Assembly (NCBI GenBank): GCA_018136815.1
Contig: CM030937.1
Location: 1,166,253 to 1,230,252, forward strand
Reading direction: 5' to 3'
From: Isochrysis galbana
Lineage: Eukaryota; Haptophyta; Isochrysidales; Isochrysidaceae
Length of the DNA: 64,000 nt
Part shown: one piece after another, positions 1-9,619 of the stretch
How positions within the stretch are numbered: the first letter of the stretch is position 1
Layout of the letters: the number at the start of each line of letters is the position of its first letter
Notes under the pieces: generated by a model
Seen by the model: the letters and a program-made list of their open reading frames with translations, nothing else
The model's database searches: none
Told to the model about the DNA's origin: nothing
Program-made: the position numbers and the translations under genes

Positions 1-2038
1 TTGCAGGAGGCTTGTTGGCTTCGACATCCCATAAGCAGGCGCTTCCGTCGGCAGAGGCAGAGAGCAGCAGTTTGCCCGAGTGCGACCAGGCAACAGAGCG
101 AATAGGAACGCGCTCGTGTGCGCATAGTGTGGGTGGAGGAGCCCGATGAGTTGGATGTCGTCGGGCTGGCAGCCGCAACAATGTCACCGAGCCATCGGCA
201 CCGCCGAGCGCGAGCCGTGAAGCGTCGGGTGCGTACGCTGATCGTAGCTGTGGAGTCCCAAGATGCGCGACCGCAGCAGTATTTTCCGCTTGAAGTGTGA
301 CGGGCGGTACGTCGCCTCCTGAATATACACGAACGAGTGCGGCACCCGCATTTCGACCAAATGGTGTGCCTGATGCTGCCTTGGCGCGCGCTCGTGCTGC
401 CTGGGTCGCCGGGCCTCCTGAGTGCAGCTTGGTCACCGCGGGCGCGGTGCCATATCCGGATGAGCTCACCTTGGCGCGGAAGGTGACAGGCTTGTCTGCA
501 GGTAGACCAGCGCCTCGTGTTGACCCACTGCGCGAACTACTGCGCCCACCGTTCCGCGCACGTCCAGCTCCACGCCCTGACGCTGCCGTGGCACCATCAC
601 GTGCGAGAGCGCGTTCCAACGGTGAGCCAGCAACCGGTGCCCGTGTAACAAGCATCGAGAGATCTGACTCTGGCTCCAAGCCTTCACCTTGCTCTTCCCC
701 CTCCTGACAATTTTCAACCCCAAGAAATGAAGGCTCGGAGAAGCCACCATCGCAACCACTGTGCATGCACGGTGCGCGCTTGGGCGCATCCACAGGTTGT
801 GGAACTCTAGTCTCGCCGGGTGTGCCGTCTCTGCGGCGCCGCCCATTACAATCCTCCACTCTTGCAGGCCCTGACGACGACGGCTGGTCCATATCAAAGC
901 GGACAAAACGTGACGGCTGAGCTTTCCCGTTAGCACTGTGAGACGGAGCTGCCTCGAGGCCGCTACCATCGCAAGCAGCCAATGGATGGATGCTAGTGTC
1001 GAATTGGCTGGACATGCTACTGTCGCCTCCTTCACGCCCACCACAAGCGAGTGCGGAGGACGGTCGCCCTTCACAATCAGATCCGACCCTAATCGCCGTC
1101 GGTTCCGCTTTCAAGCAACCCGCGTCCCCCGATTCTCCTTCCCCTGCGGCGGAGCGCACATTGCCCACACTTCCATGAGTACCACCTCCATCACCACTGG
1201 CGCTGCCATTGATCTCAGCAGCAAAAATGCGCGGGTCTTCCAGCTCATCGAGCACCATCAGCAATTGGGCCGTAGATGGCCGCTCATCGGCGAGAGGTGC
1301 TAGACACGCTGCTAAAGTTGAGAGCAAAAGCCGCGAGTATCCGCCTTCCATGGGTGGCGGCGGGTATTCTGCTCTCAAGATGGCCACCACGAGTGCTGCT
1401 TGATTTGCGGCGGTGAAGGGCAGTCTTCCCGCGGTAAGAAGCTCATAGAGCACGACACCGAGCGACCACACATCGGCCTTAGCATTGTATGGCTCGCCGT
1501 TGCAGAGCTCGGGCGACAGGTAGTACGGTGTGCCAATGATGGTACAGGCATGTGTTGTCGCTCCAGAAAGCTGCCTCGCCACACCGAGATCTCCGAGTCG
1601 GAGCGAGCCATCGGCCGCAAGGAATAGATTCATCGACTTGATGTCGCGGTGAAGAATATTGAGCGAATGCAGGTGCTCCAGCCCACGCAAACTCTCACCG
1701 TAATAGCGCCAGACATCGGCTTCCGTCAGCAGCTCTCCGTTGCGCCTACGGAGCATCCCGTGCAGGTCGCCACCTTCGCACAGCTCCATCACGATGTGGA
1801 GCTTGCCATCCTCGATGAAACTCTCGATGTAAGAGACAACGTGTGGGTGATCGACCGCGGCGAGGAGCTTCACCTCGCGCAGCACCGCAGACTGTGCCGG
1901 CGGCTCGAGCTCGTCGAAGCCCTCCACTTGCTTGAGCGCAAACCGGCAGCCGTCGGCGGTGCGGCGCACGGCAAAGACGGAGCCGTTGGCGCCGGCACCT
2001 AGCTTGCGTTCGAAAACGAAGTCGGCGCGCACCGACAT
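1..2038 (-). CDS. NEK-like Ser/Thr kinase fused to C-terminal WD40 repeats (partial)
   Basis: The minus-strand frame is open from an ATG at 2036-2038 to the window edge (about 679 codons), so the C-terminus is missing. The kinase domain starts almost at once (residues 7 to about 265). It has a glycine loop KLGAGANGSVF, an ALKQ lysine, the catalytic loop HRDIKSMNLFL near residue 130, and GTPYYLSPE near residue 168 followed by YNAKADVWSLGV, all in the NIMA/NEK style. The metal-binding motif reads DLG instead of DFG. A low-complexity Ser/Gly/Ala linker of about 300 residues follows. The last 100 residues then look like WD40 blades (LGGADGSVTLL, and SVAWSHSGKLLLSASADGS ending CLWD). NEK kinases usually act in cilia and the cell cycle; the propeller may provide a docking site (inference). 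No upstream in-frame ATG is seen. An intron in the linker cannot be excluded, but none is needed. Confidence 0.82.
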   Translation of the reverse strand, partial: MSVRADFVFERKLGAGANGSVFAVRRTADGCRFALKQVEGFDELEPPAQSAVLREVKLLAAVDHPHVVSYIESFIEDGKLHIVMELCEGGDLHGMLRRRNGELLTEADVWRYYGESLRGLEHLHSLNILHRDIKSMNLFLAADGSLRLGDLGVARQLSGATTHACTIIGTPYYLSPELCNGEPYNAKADVWSLGVVLYELLTAGRLPFTAANQAALVVAILRAEYPPPPMEGGYSRLLLSTLAACLAPLADERPSTAQLLMVLDELEDPRIFAAEINGSASGDGGGTHGSVGNVRSAAGEGESGDAGCLKAEPTAIRVGSDCEGRPSSALACGGREGGDSSMSSQFDTSIHPLAACDGSGLEAAPSHSANGKAQPSRFVRFDMDQPSSSGPARVEDCNGRRRRDGTPGETRVPQPVDAPKRAPCMHSGCDGGFSEPSFLGVENCQEGEEQGEGLEPESDLSMLVTRAPVAGSPLERALARDGATAASGRGAGRARNGGRSSSRSGSTRGAGLPADKPVTFRAKVSSSGYGTAPAVTKLHSGGPATQAARARAKAASGTPFGRNAGAALVRVYSGGDVPPVTLQAENTAAVAHLGTPQLRSAYAPDASRLALGGADGSVTLLRLPARRHPTHRAPPPTLCAHERVPIRSVAWSHSGKLLLSASADGSACLWDVEANKPPA

Positions 2039-2192
2039 GCGTGCCGGCGCGCCAGGCCGTCCCCGCCCCCGGCGGACGACACGCCGCACGCGCCGCGCGA
2101 GGTTCCCCCTGCACAGGGGCTCTCACTTCCGCGCTGTCCCGCACCACCACGCTTCCTCTCTTCCTCCGTCCCCTCTTATTCTTATATTAGTC

Positions 2193-2288
2193 TAGTATGT
2201 GCTCTACTCTACTCTACTCTAGAGTACGCTACTCTACATACTCTACTCTACTCTACTCTACTCTACTCTACTCTACTACTCTACTCTA
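2193..2288. repeat. ACTCT/TACTC microsatellite
   Basis: Near-perfect tandem pentanucleotide runs (ctact/actct), with two small interruptions, sit about 155 bp upstream of the kinase start codon. Confidence 0.9.
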
Positions 2289-2464
2289 TAAAGTGACTCG
2301 CATGGAACGTAAACAAGAAAGTATTGTAGTCGCGGTGGGGTTTTGTTGGGGGGGGGGGGTAACATTGGGGTAGGTATAAACAAATTTACAATATTCTTAC
2401 CCCACATTCGGCCATGGACCCACTACTTTCACACAGTATAAGCAAAACGTAAACGTGAAAACGT

Positions 2465-3000
2465 TATTCTACACCCCCACTCCCACTCTCCCACTCTCCC
2501 ACTCCCCACTCCCCGGCCTCCCCCCCCCGCCATCAGGCGACTCCCCCTGTGCACTACTAGGGGGGATAGAGGTGAAGTGAAGGGCTTAGATATGGTCCGG
2601 TGGCCCGCCCCCCCGCCCGAGCCCCCCCCCCCCCCTCCCCAATTCATCCCCCCTAGTGATCCGTTTCAAAAGGCCTGTCCGGAACATGCATCCGACACCG
2701 GGCCCGTGCAAGGAGGAGGGAATCGGGGCGCGGCGATGGAGAGGGAGTCGCGCGGGAAGACCTAACTGGGAGCATACGAAAGGGAAAGGGAAGTGTACAA
2801 GGCCCCCTTTATTTACCCGCAACACGCAACACAACCCATGCCAGTCCCAGTCCCAAACCCTTGGCCCCTAAGTAGAGCACGAGGGGACGAGCCGCAAGGT
2901 AGGAGGAGGGAGTGGCAAAGTAAGCGGGCGTGGCTGCGAGATACCGGTTCAGAGCCGCGCGTGTGGCGTGTGGTGAGGATATTAAGAGAAGTTTTTATTT
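2465..3000. repeat. Retroelement 3'-end fragments
   Basis: Positions 2465-2620 read on the minus strand match the plus strand at about 45700-45820; both have the ccatatctaagccct core and the cctgatggcgggggg segment. Positions 2860-3000 on the plus strand resemble the 3' UTR of the LINE at 49188-52740 (gcacgaggg..gagccgcaagg, then atattaagagaagttttt). The block is therefore a patchwork of retroelement tails in opposite orientations. From 2289 to 2464 and from 3001 to 3256 I see only G- or C-runs and a lone copy of the ctaagtataaacttag motif near 3107; there is no gene. Confidence 0.6.
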
Positions 3001-3256
3001 AATATGCCAAAAATGGCAGAGCATGGGGATGACCGACAGGCCCTCGGAGGGGAATTGGAGCCTGCGAGGGAGGGCACAAGTCCCCCCCCCCCCCCCCATG
3101 CTGAACTAAGTATAAACTTAGTTGCATATAGTATCACAAAGTGAGTGACCAAAAAGCACATTCATTTTCATTTTGTGTACAACCCACATAGTGCACAGTG
3201 GGGATGATAGGATAATTCAGCATTTTGTACCTCACGCATGTGTACTGCAGCGAATC

Positions 3257-3868
3257 TCATCGCACGCTTGATTCCAGCTTCTCTAATCGTCTGAGCACCC
3301 TCTCGGGTGGATAAAAGGAGAACTGTGTGTACTTCCACCAGCGGGTGATAGAAGACCGAGGATAGATTGCGTGCAAGTGTAGCCACGGCACTGAGTACCA
3401 AGGTGGCCAGTGGAATCCGAGGGCCAACTCGCTCTCGTCAAAGTTATCCCCCACAGTGTCACGCACAAGCTGGCGAGCCTTCGCCTCCATGTCCCGCACC
3501 AGCTGTGCATCTGCTGGCCTAAGATCTGAGGCATCCCGGATGAATCGACGTGGGATGACCAGATAGTGCAACGTTGAGGCTGGGTTCTTGTCAACGAAAG
3601 AAAACAGCTCACCGCTGTCATCTAACACTACGGCTGGTGCCTCCCCACGCAGAATTTGTGCGAAAATATTCTCAGAAGTCTTCCACGTCGTCAAAGGATC
3701 AGATTCCTCTGCAACGGCTGTCCAAGGAAAGACTCTGGTGTTCAAGCAACCAGCCACAGTCACAGCCGCCTTCCTCGCGAATGCGCGCCGATTGGGCAGT
3801 CTAGGCGAGGTTGGGAATGCCAGTGCGCACGCGCGAAGAGTGAGGAGCATGACCCACCGTCGAGGCAT
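3257..3868 (-). CDS. HIT-family (HINT3-like) protein with plastid-type bipartite presequence
   Basis: The protein has 203 residues from the ATG at 3866-3868; the frame is open further upstream, but only this start gives a sensible N-terminus. A hydrophobic signal (MLLTLRACALAFP) ends ALA followed by FP, the signal/transit junction of secondary red plastids. A second Arg-rich and hydrophobic stretch ending AVAEES follows, possibly a lumenal signal. The HIT domain begins near ENIFAQILRGEAPAVVLDD and includes SFVDKNPASTLHYLVIPRR. The family signature is SVPWLHLHAIYP: the two C-terminal histidines of the triad are kept, while the first is Trp, where HINT3-type proteins have His. HIT proteins hydrolyse nucleotide phosphoramidates or related esters; activity and plastid location here are inferred. 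No introns are seen. Confidence 0.8.
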   Translation of the reverse strand: MPRRWVMLLTLRACALAFPTSPRLPNRRAFARKAAVTVAGCLNTRVFPWTAVAEESDPLTTWKTSENIFAQILRGEAPAVVLDDSGELFSFVDKNPASTLHYLVIPRRFIRDASDLRPADAQLVRDMEAKARQLVRDTVGDNFDESELALGFHWPPWYSVPWLHLHAIYPRSSITRWWKYTQFSFYPPERVLRRLEKLESSVR

Positions 3869-4320
3869 GCGATGAGCTCGAGCCCTCGCACCAATGCCTG
3901 GTGTGCCCGGCGCTACGGCGACCTCCCCTCTCCGCCTCTCAACATCTTCTCGTACTCTACTTAAAACTAAGTAAACACCAAAGCTACCTTGGGGGAGCGA
4001 CGGCGCGACGGCCGAAGGGTAAGTAAGGTGATGGTGGCGCAGGGGGAGGCCCCCCACCGGTATCACTGTTTTGGGCTGTTTTTGGCTGTGTTTCTACGAA
4101 AGCCAAAAACAGCCTGTTTTTGCTGTGTTTGGAAACCTTCTGGCTGTGTTTCCCACCTAGGGTAGAGATTGAGGTGAACTCTGAACTCTCGGCGGGGGTA
4201 CCACTTTGAGATTAGTAGTAGTATAGAAAGGGACTCGGATATCTATAAACCAGAAGCTTGAGCCTCCATCAGCCTTCAGATATCGGCTGTGGTACGCTCC
4301 GTAGGAGTACGTAGTAAACT
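3869..4320. other. Intergenic, short repeats
   Basis: No gene is seen. Positions 4071-4160 contain irregular repeats of ggctgtgttt/ggctgttttt. A segment at 4163-4230 (ctctcggcgggggtaccac core) recurs at about 24550-24600, so it is probably part of a dispersed element tail. Confidence 0.5.
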
Positions 4321-4760
4321 TTAGCACGTAAAAAAAAAACATCTGAAGATTCAGGGCTATACACCTACTGTCGACTGGACTCTCCAGCTCTATTCCCATC
4401 GCCCTTATCTCCCCTCCCTCCACCTCCTCCCCTGCCCCCCTTCTTTCCTTTTTCTTTGGTTTCCGGGGTCCGACCTCGGTGCGCTACCTGAGGTCTGGTT
4501 TGGAGTGTGGGGTCCGGGCAGGCCTTTTGGTCTTTCTTATGCGTATGTCGCGTCCTCTCGGCCGTGTTTCGGTGGTTGGTTCCCGTCTAGATCGCATTGC
4601 CTCTATCGGTGCCCTCCCTTGCTGGTACGTTGTAACAGTGTTTCATTCGACCTCTTCGCCTCGCTCCTCGGTTTCTTGGACAGCGTGCACGATCCTCGCC
4701 GCCCTCGACGCGACCCAAACCGCTCAAAGAGAGTCCGTACGCTCTAAGATCATATGAGAT
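4321..4760 (-). mobile_element. 5'-truncated LINE 3' end (minus orientation)
   Basis: Read on the minus strand, this ends with tagccctgaatcttcagatg followed by a T-run, the same terminus as the LINE at 38566-42064 and the fragment ending at 56090. The upstream part aligns with 54330-54600 (gcgatctagacggga, aaaggcctgcccgga, aagggcg). It carries no coding part. Confidence 0.75.
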
Positions 4761-4804
4761 CAGTCTTAAACGACGTTGCTACGTTCTACCTGGACCCTAG
4801 ATGG

Positions 4805-5535
4805 CGTATGCGTATATTGTGTATAATACACAGAGCCGTATACACGCGTATAATACACACTATACACCCTGTATAAACAGTATACGCACAGTATACACAA
4901 GGCGCGCGCAGCGCGCCTCGTCATAGGCGCAGCAGCACGGCGGGCGGGGGCACACCCACCGAAACCAGAAACACCACACAGCCATTGCCAGCCCCTATAG
5001 TTATCTAGATCTGGATCATCATGTGTGTGTAGGCCAACATGTTACATGCTCTCACATGTTGTAACTACAAACATAAAAATGACATTAATAGCAGCTAACA
5101 ATCAATAGCCCGCTCGTCCGCTCGTGCACACACACACAGTACACACACACACACTACACACTGTCAAAGAGTCAAAGTCAAGCCAATAGTGCCAGGATGC
5201 CAGGATACTGGCCTCACTAGACACATCATGTGTGTTATTACTATATACTATATCTACACATGAGAGGATGGCAGATGGCAGTAAAATACACCATTCAGGA
5301 TTCAGGAAGGCGGGTGATGATGTGGGCGATGGGCTGACGATGGGTCCCTATGTCCCTATAGATACATACAAAAATAGTCTATAGTGCTATATGTGTATAT
5401 ATGTAAGTATAGATATATAGCCTCCCCCCCCCTACCCCGTATGTGTATACAGCTGTGTATACAGTGTGTATACATGCCAGACCCGTATACACGCGTATAA
5501 TACGTATACGCGGGCCTGTCGGTGTGTATACGCCA
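4805..5535. repeat. GTATAC-rich palindromic repeats and CA microsatellites
   Basis: Two blocks (4828-4905 and 5440-5535) consist of overlapping gtatac/cgtatac/tatacac palindromes. The segment ccgtatacacgcgtataat occurs in both, at about 4833 and 5482. CA/GT runs lie between them at about 5127-5160. No gene is seen from 4761 to 5584. Confidence 0.8.
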
Positions 5536-5584
5536 TCTAGGACCCGGACTACACATCTACATTTCTACCCGATTCCCGCTATCT

Positions 5585-5920
5585 CTACTCACAGACGTGT
5601 GGAATGGCTTGAGCGTCGCTTCCTCCTTTCCGGCTGCCATCCTGTGCGGCGGCGGAGCGCGGCGACGTCGCGCGGGCGGGTGGATCCCCGGGGCGCGCCG
5701 AAGCGAGAGAAGCGGAAGCGCACGTCGAAGCGAGAGTCCACACGAGGTAGTCCCGCCAGGTGCCCTCGATGGCGCCCTCGGCCATGGCGCGCGTCCACAC
5801 CTCCTGGCCTGCATACTCGTCCTGCCTTCCGCTGAGCGGTTCTCGGTCGCCGTCGAAGGACTGGCCGATCAGCCCGTGCGGCCATGCGCTGAGCTCGGCT
5901 TCGGGCTCCGTGCTAGCCAA
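5585..5920 (-). pseudogene. Frameshifted fragment of a conserved secreted-type module
   Basis: One minus frame reads ASTEPEAELSAWPHGLIGQS, then FDGD..GRQDEYAG and AMAEGAIEGTWRDYLV. Near 5745 the sensible reading moves to the neighbouring frame (DSRFDVRFRFSRFG). This implies one small indel, a short spliced gap or a sequencing error. The HGLIGQS..AMAEGAIEG pattern reminds me of a module in large secreted algal proteins, but I cannot name the family. No start codon or complete gene is visible, so I treat it as a remnant. Confidence 0.4.
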
Positions 5921-6050
5921 TCAGTCATCAGATCTGCAGGTACCACTACGACACGTGTATTCACCACAGCACTCCGAGTTACTTTGGCACACCGACCCTG
6001 GCTCGCGGCATGGCGTCTCACACACTCCATCGTCATGTGGTGCCTTTTTC
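5919..6050 (-). other. Cysteine-knot-like coding fragment next to the minisatellite
   Basis: A minus frame ending at the TGA at 5919-5921 has cysteines spaced C-x3-C-x6-C-x5-CC-x4-C-x4-C (VCETPC, then VCQSNSECCGEYTC). The last six fit the inhibitor-cystine-knot spacing. Upstream the frame runs straight into the 17-bp repeat array, so no start is identifiable. It lies directly before the fragment at 5585-5920 and may once have been part of the same gene. No function is assigned. Confidence 0.3.
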
Positions 6051-6153
6051 GCACTGGAGCGACGATATCCCACCGTCCTACTCGCGCCCCGCGAAGGGAG
6101 CGTTCGCGGTCGCTTCGACGAAGGGCTTGGTGCGCGTGAACCCGCTGTCGGGT

Positions 6154-6747
6154 GGGGCGAAAGCAGCGGAGGGGCGAAAGCAGCGGAGGGGCGAAAGCAG
6201 CGGAGGGGCGAAAGCAGCGGAGGGGCGAAAGCAGCGGAGGGGCGAAAGCAGCGGAGGGGCGAAAGCAGCGGAGGGGCGAAAGCAGCGGAGGGGCGAAAGC
6301 AGCGGAGGGGCGAAAGCAGCGGAGGGGCGAAAGCAGCGGAGGGGCGAAAGCAGCGGAGGGGCGAAAGCAGCGGAGGGGCGAAAGCAGCGGAGGGGCGAAA
6401 GCAGCGGAGGGGCGAAAGCAGCGGAGGGGCGAAAGCAGCGGAGGGGCGAAAGCAGCGGAGGGGCGAAAGCAGCGGAGGGGCGAAAGCAGCGGAGGGGCGA
6501 AAGCAGCGGAGGGGCGAAAGCAGCGGAGGGGCGAAAGCAGCGGAGGGGCGAAAGCAGCGGAGGGGCGAAAGCAGCGGAGGGGCGAAGCAGCGGAGGGGCG
6601 AAAGCAGCGGAGGGGCGAAAGCAGCGGAGGGGCGAAAGCAGCGGAGGGGCGAAAGCAGCGGAGGGGCGAAAGCAGCGGAGGGGCGAAAGCAGCGGAGGGG
6701 CGAAAGCAGCGGAGGGGCGAAAGCAGCGGAGGGGCGAAAGCAGCGGA
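6154..6747. repeat. 17-bp minisatellite, 35 units
   Basis: The unit is ggggcgaaagcagcgga. The 594 bp hold 34 units of 17 bp and one of 16 bp (6579-6594, missing one A); the copies otherwise look identical. Because 17 is not divisible by 3, each frame cycles through the same 17-residue peptide. The array is open in all three plus frames and at least two minus frames, so the long open frames over it are not evidence of genes. Confidence 0.97.
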
Positions 6748-6880
6748 GGGGGGAAGCGCTCGCGGGGAAATCGAACAATCCCTCAACCGACCTTTTTAGA
6801 TTTGGGGCGAAAGCAGCGGAGGGGGGAAGCGCTCGCGGGAAAATCGAGCAATCCCTCAACCAACCTTTTTAGATTTGGGA
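6748..6880. repeat. 73-bp tandem duplication flanking the minisatellite
   Basis: Unit 6748-6820 is followed by a near-identical second unit from 6821. Both have ggggggaagcgctcgcggg, aatccctcaacc and ctttttagatttggg. The end of the first unit includes one more minisatellite-like copy. Confidence 0.9.
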
Positions 6881-8431
6881 CGGTGGCGTATACAACAAAA
6901 CTCATAAGGAGGGCAATTCGACGCCCCCTCCCCTCTCTCGTGCGCGTGGGCGTCTACCAGGCCCTCTCGGGGCGCGCCCTCATGCCGAGCCAAGGCGACG
7001 CTGTTCTCGTCGCGTACGTGGTGCTCCTGGGCCTCTCCTTCGGGGGTGCTCGCGGGGGGGGCTCATGGCTCATGGTAGGGTGAGAGTGAGGGAAAGGAGA
7101 CCAAATGAAGGCAAGCCGCCTGTCAGCAGAGGAAAGCGGGCAGGCGGGCTTGGACGAGGGCGAGGACGGCGGCGAGAACGACATCGAGCGAACAGCAAGA
7201 GGCGAGGGTGAGTGAGAGGAGGGCTGTGATGGCAGGGGCTGGCGAGGCGAGGCGAGTTTGTAGGGTATGAGTGTTACGAGAGCGAGAGCGACGAGAGCGA
7301 GAGCGACGACGGATGACGACTGACGACAGGACGACGGACAGAGACACCCAGGAAAACACCCCGACTCTCGCCCCACGACTTTCTCACATAACTCGACTGA
7401 AATCAAACCCAAACACTCCGATCAAACAACAACGGACGACGATCAAAGGGCGATCTGTCGGCGATCTTGTCTGGAACGGGAATCGCACCATACCGGAAAC
7501 GAGGGGCAATCCTGCCGCACAGGATTCCAAGAGACCTACCAAATAAGACGAAAGGAGTGCGATGTGCCTAAGGGGGAGATACGAAGAGGTCGTAAATTAA
7601 ACCTGATTGCCCCCAGAAGCAGATAAAGAACCGCTGTGGAGATAGCAAATTAAACCTATTCGCGAGGCGCCTGGGAGGAAGAAAGGTGGGGAAACTTCCC
7701 TTCTCTTTCGAGAGAAAGAGAGAGGGCGCTCCACAACCCACGATCCCATGCATCCAAGCGAAGCTTTTGACCGAGAACCAGAGGAAGCAGAGAATTATAT
7801 CGATAAATGCCGAACGACGAAGAGAAGCCTAACGAGTGTCGATTCGCGAATGCGACATGTAGTCATCGCGTGTTCGACATTTTTGTTACCGCTCTGGCTG
7901 CTCCCTGGCAGCCAGCGCGATAGGTAGACTAAACGGTAGCGTTAGCGGTAGGGCTCTCCCAGGGTCGGGGTGGTGGGGCGGGGGAGTTTTGAGTTTTGGT
8001 CTCCCCCGCTCCCGGCTCTCCGCTCCCCTACCCTAGCGGGCTAGCGGCTAGCGGGAGCTCCCGAGCTCCCGATGTGGCTTGTAGCCCATGGCGAGTGATG
8101 GTCCCCCAGTAGCCAGTAGGTCTTAGGGCGCCCTAGCAGCTCCCAAGCTCGCGGTTGGCGGTTGGCCTATGGCCTATGGAGATATTTATATACCTCTGTG
8201 GATGATAGTAAGTAGAGTATGTGGATGCGTGATGTGTACTCTAGGCGAACACGAGTCGCAAAATAAAACTTCGTCGGGGAGAGGGAGCAGGAGCGGGAGC
8301 CAAGCCGACGAGAGCCGCGGCGCCTCTCGCCTCGCTGAAGAGGGAGAGGGAAGGAGGCACCGCGAGGGGGGGGAGGGGGGGGGGAGACAGACAGACAGAC
8401 AGACAAACAGAGAAAGAGAGAGATCAGTTCA
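6881..8431. other. Gene-free region with an LTR relic and low-complexity sequence
   Basis: No convincing gene is seen. At 7585-7660 the motif aaattaaacct occurs twice; its complement occurs inside the chromovirus 3' LTR near 60178. Positions 7763-7857 are an LTR end in minus orientation (listed separately). Just before the amine oxidase gene, 8388-8420 is a gaca/gaga microsatellite, probably in its leader. Confidence 0.4.
7763..7857 (-). repeat. LTR terminal relic, minus orientation
   Basis: On the minus strand it starts tgtcgcattcgcgaatcgac and continues through cgtcgttcgg and ataattctctgctt. It aligns with 23556-23661. The first ten bases equal the terminus of the intact chromovirus LTR at 56423, which suggests a related Ty3/gypsy family. 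Confidence 0.6.
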
Positions 8432-9619
8432 ATGTCCTCGGCTCGTCCTTCTTCAGTCGACGTGCTCGTGGTCGGCGCGGGCCTCTCAGGCCTTGTCACC
8501 GCCAGCTCGATCCTAAGCGCGCGGCCCGCGAGTACTGTTGTCGTCGCTGAGGCGCGCACTCGCGTGGGCGGCCGCCTGCTCGCAACAGCTGAAGGCGCCG
8601 ATCTAGGCGGCAGCTGGGTGTGGCCGACAGATCACGCCCTTCAGCGGCTCGCCTCGCGACTCGGTGTCGAAGCTGTACCACAGCGTCTGGAAGGGCAGGC
8701 TTACGCGCCACTGCGCAGTGGCAACGGACTCGTGCAGGCAGGTAACATCGGTTCTCAGATTGCGCCGTGTGGCCCTGGCGCCTCGCGTTGGCAGCGTGGC
8801 GCCGCACGCCTTCCAAAGGCCTTGGCTGGCGAGCTGCCTGCTGGAGCTTTGTGGATTGGCTGCAAGGTCACGTCTGTCGAGCACGAACAAGCCACTGATA
8901 GGGTTCGAGTCAGCATGTCTTGCGCTAGTCAGGAGAACCCAACGAGCCTGCTAGCTAGAAGGGTCGTGCTAGCTATTCCGCCCGAGCACGTGGCTAAAAT
9001 GAGCTTCTCTCCAGCACTCCCTGCCGCTCGACGCAAACGCATGGCCCAGACTGGCACGTGGGCCTCGGATTGGAGCAAAGTGGTGGCGACTTTCAAGTCT
9101 GCGTTTTGGCGTGTTCGTGGAGAATCGGGGGCTCTGCTTTCAGCTCCGGGCTCGCTTATGTCCGTTTGGTGGGAGTCAGGGGGTGGTGACGAGCTTGATG
9201 AGGATGCGTCGCTCGCCGGCGTCGGGTTTGGCCGTCAAAGCACCCAGCTGGCAAATCTCTTGGGGGGCCATGGGGAGGAAGAAGAAGCATTGACGTCGAG
9301 CTCAACGCTGCGTGCCATGGTAGTGGAAAGTCTCGGGCCGGCTTTCGGCGCAGACCTCGTCGAGTCGGAGCTAATGGGCGTCAGCTATAAATCGTGGATT
9401 GCAGACCCGCTAACGCACGTGGGTAGCGCCGATGCGAGTGGTGGTGATCCGCGCAGCATGTATGGACATCCTGGGCTCAAGGAGCCGACTGGCTGGGGTG
9501 TCCATTTCGCAGGGACCGAGACTGAGGCTGAAGCCGGACACATGCAAGGCGCAGTCATAGCTGGGGAGCGAGCTGCAACGGAAGTGCTCGAGGCTCTAGA
9601 GTCGGCCTGCACGGCATGA
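8432..9619 (+). CDS. FAD-dependent amine oxidase (monoamine-oxidase-like)
   Basis: The gene is intronless and encodes 395 residues. An N-terminal Rossmann motif (DVLVVGAGLSGL, residues 9-20) is followed by the flavin-binding segments EARTRVGGR and GADLGGSWVWP. The C-terminus has the family signature HFAGTETEAEAGHMQGAV and then AGERAATEVL, where MAO and polyamine oxidases bind FAD. Members oxidise amines and release H2O2; the substrate cannot be told here. It is shorter than typical MAOs (450-520 residues), mainly in the substrate domain after residue 100. The start codon follows a GACA/GAGA-rich leader. There is no signal peptide or C-terminal membrane anchor, so a soluble protein is likely. 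Confidence 0.9.
   Translation: MSSARPSSVDVLVVGAGLSGLVTASSILSARPASTVVVAEARTRVGGRLLATAEGADLGGSWVWPTDHALQRLASRLGVEAVPQRLEGQAYAPLRSGNGLVQAGNIGSQIAPCGPGASRWQRGAARLPKALAGELPAGALWIGCKVTSVEHEQATDRVRVSMSCASQENPTSLLARRVVLAIPPEHVAKMSFSPALPAARRKRMAQTGTWASDWSKVVATFKSAFWRVRGESGALLSAPGSLMSVWWESGGGDELDEDASLAGVGFGRQSTQLANLLGGHGEEEEALTSSSTLRAMVVESLGPAFGADLVESELMGVSYKSWIADPLTHVGSADASGGDPRSMYGHPGLKEPTGWGVHFAGTETEAEAGHMQGAVIAGERAATEVLEALESACTA

Noticed and set aside
466..1074. Open frame of 202 codons on the minus strand inside the kinase gene
   Set aside because: It lies in another frame than the kinase-linker-WD40 frame, which is open throughout and has clear motifs.
4700..5560. CRISPR-like array
   Set aside because: The repeats are palindromic simple sequence without regular spacers, and the genome is eukaryotic.
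5760..7083. Long open frames of 300-370 codons over the 17-bp array on both strands
   Set aside because: They arise because the repeat unit has no stop codon in these frames; the translated peptide is the repeat itself in every frame.
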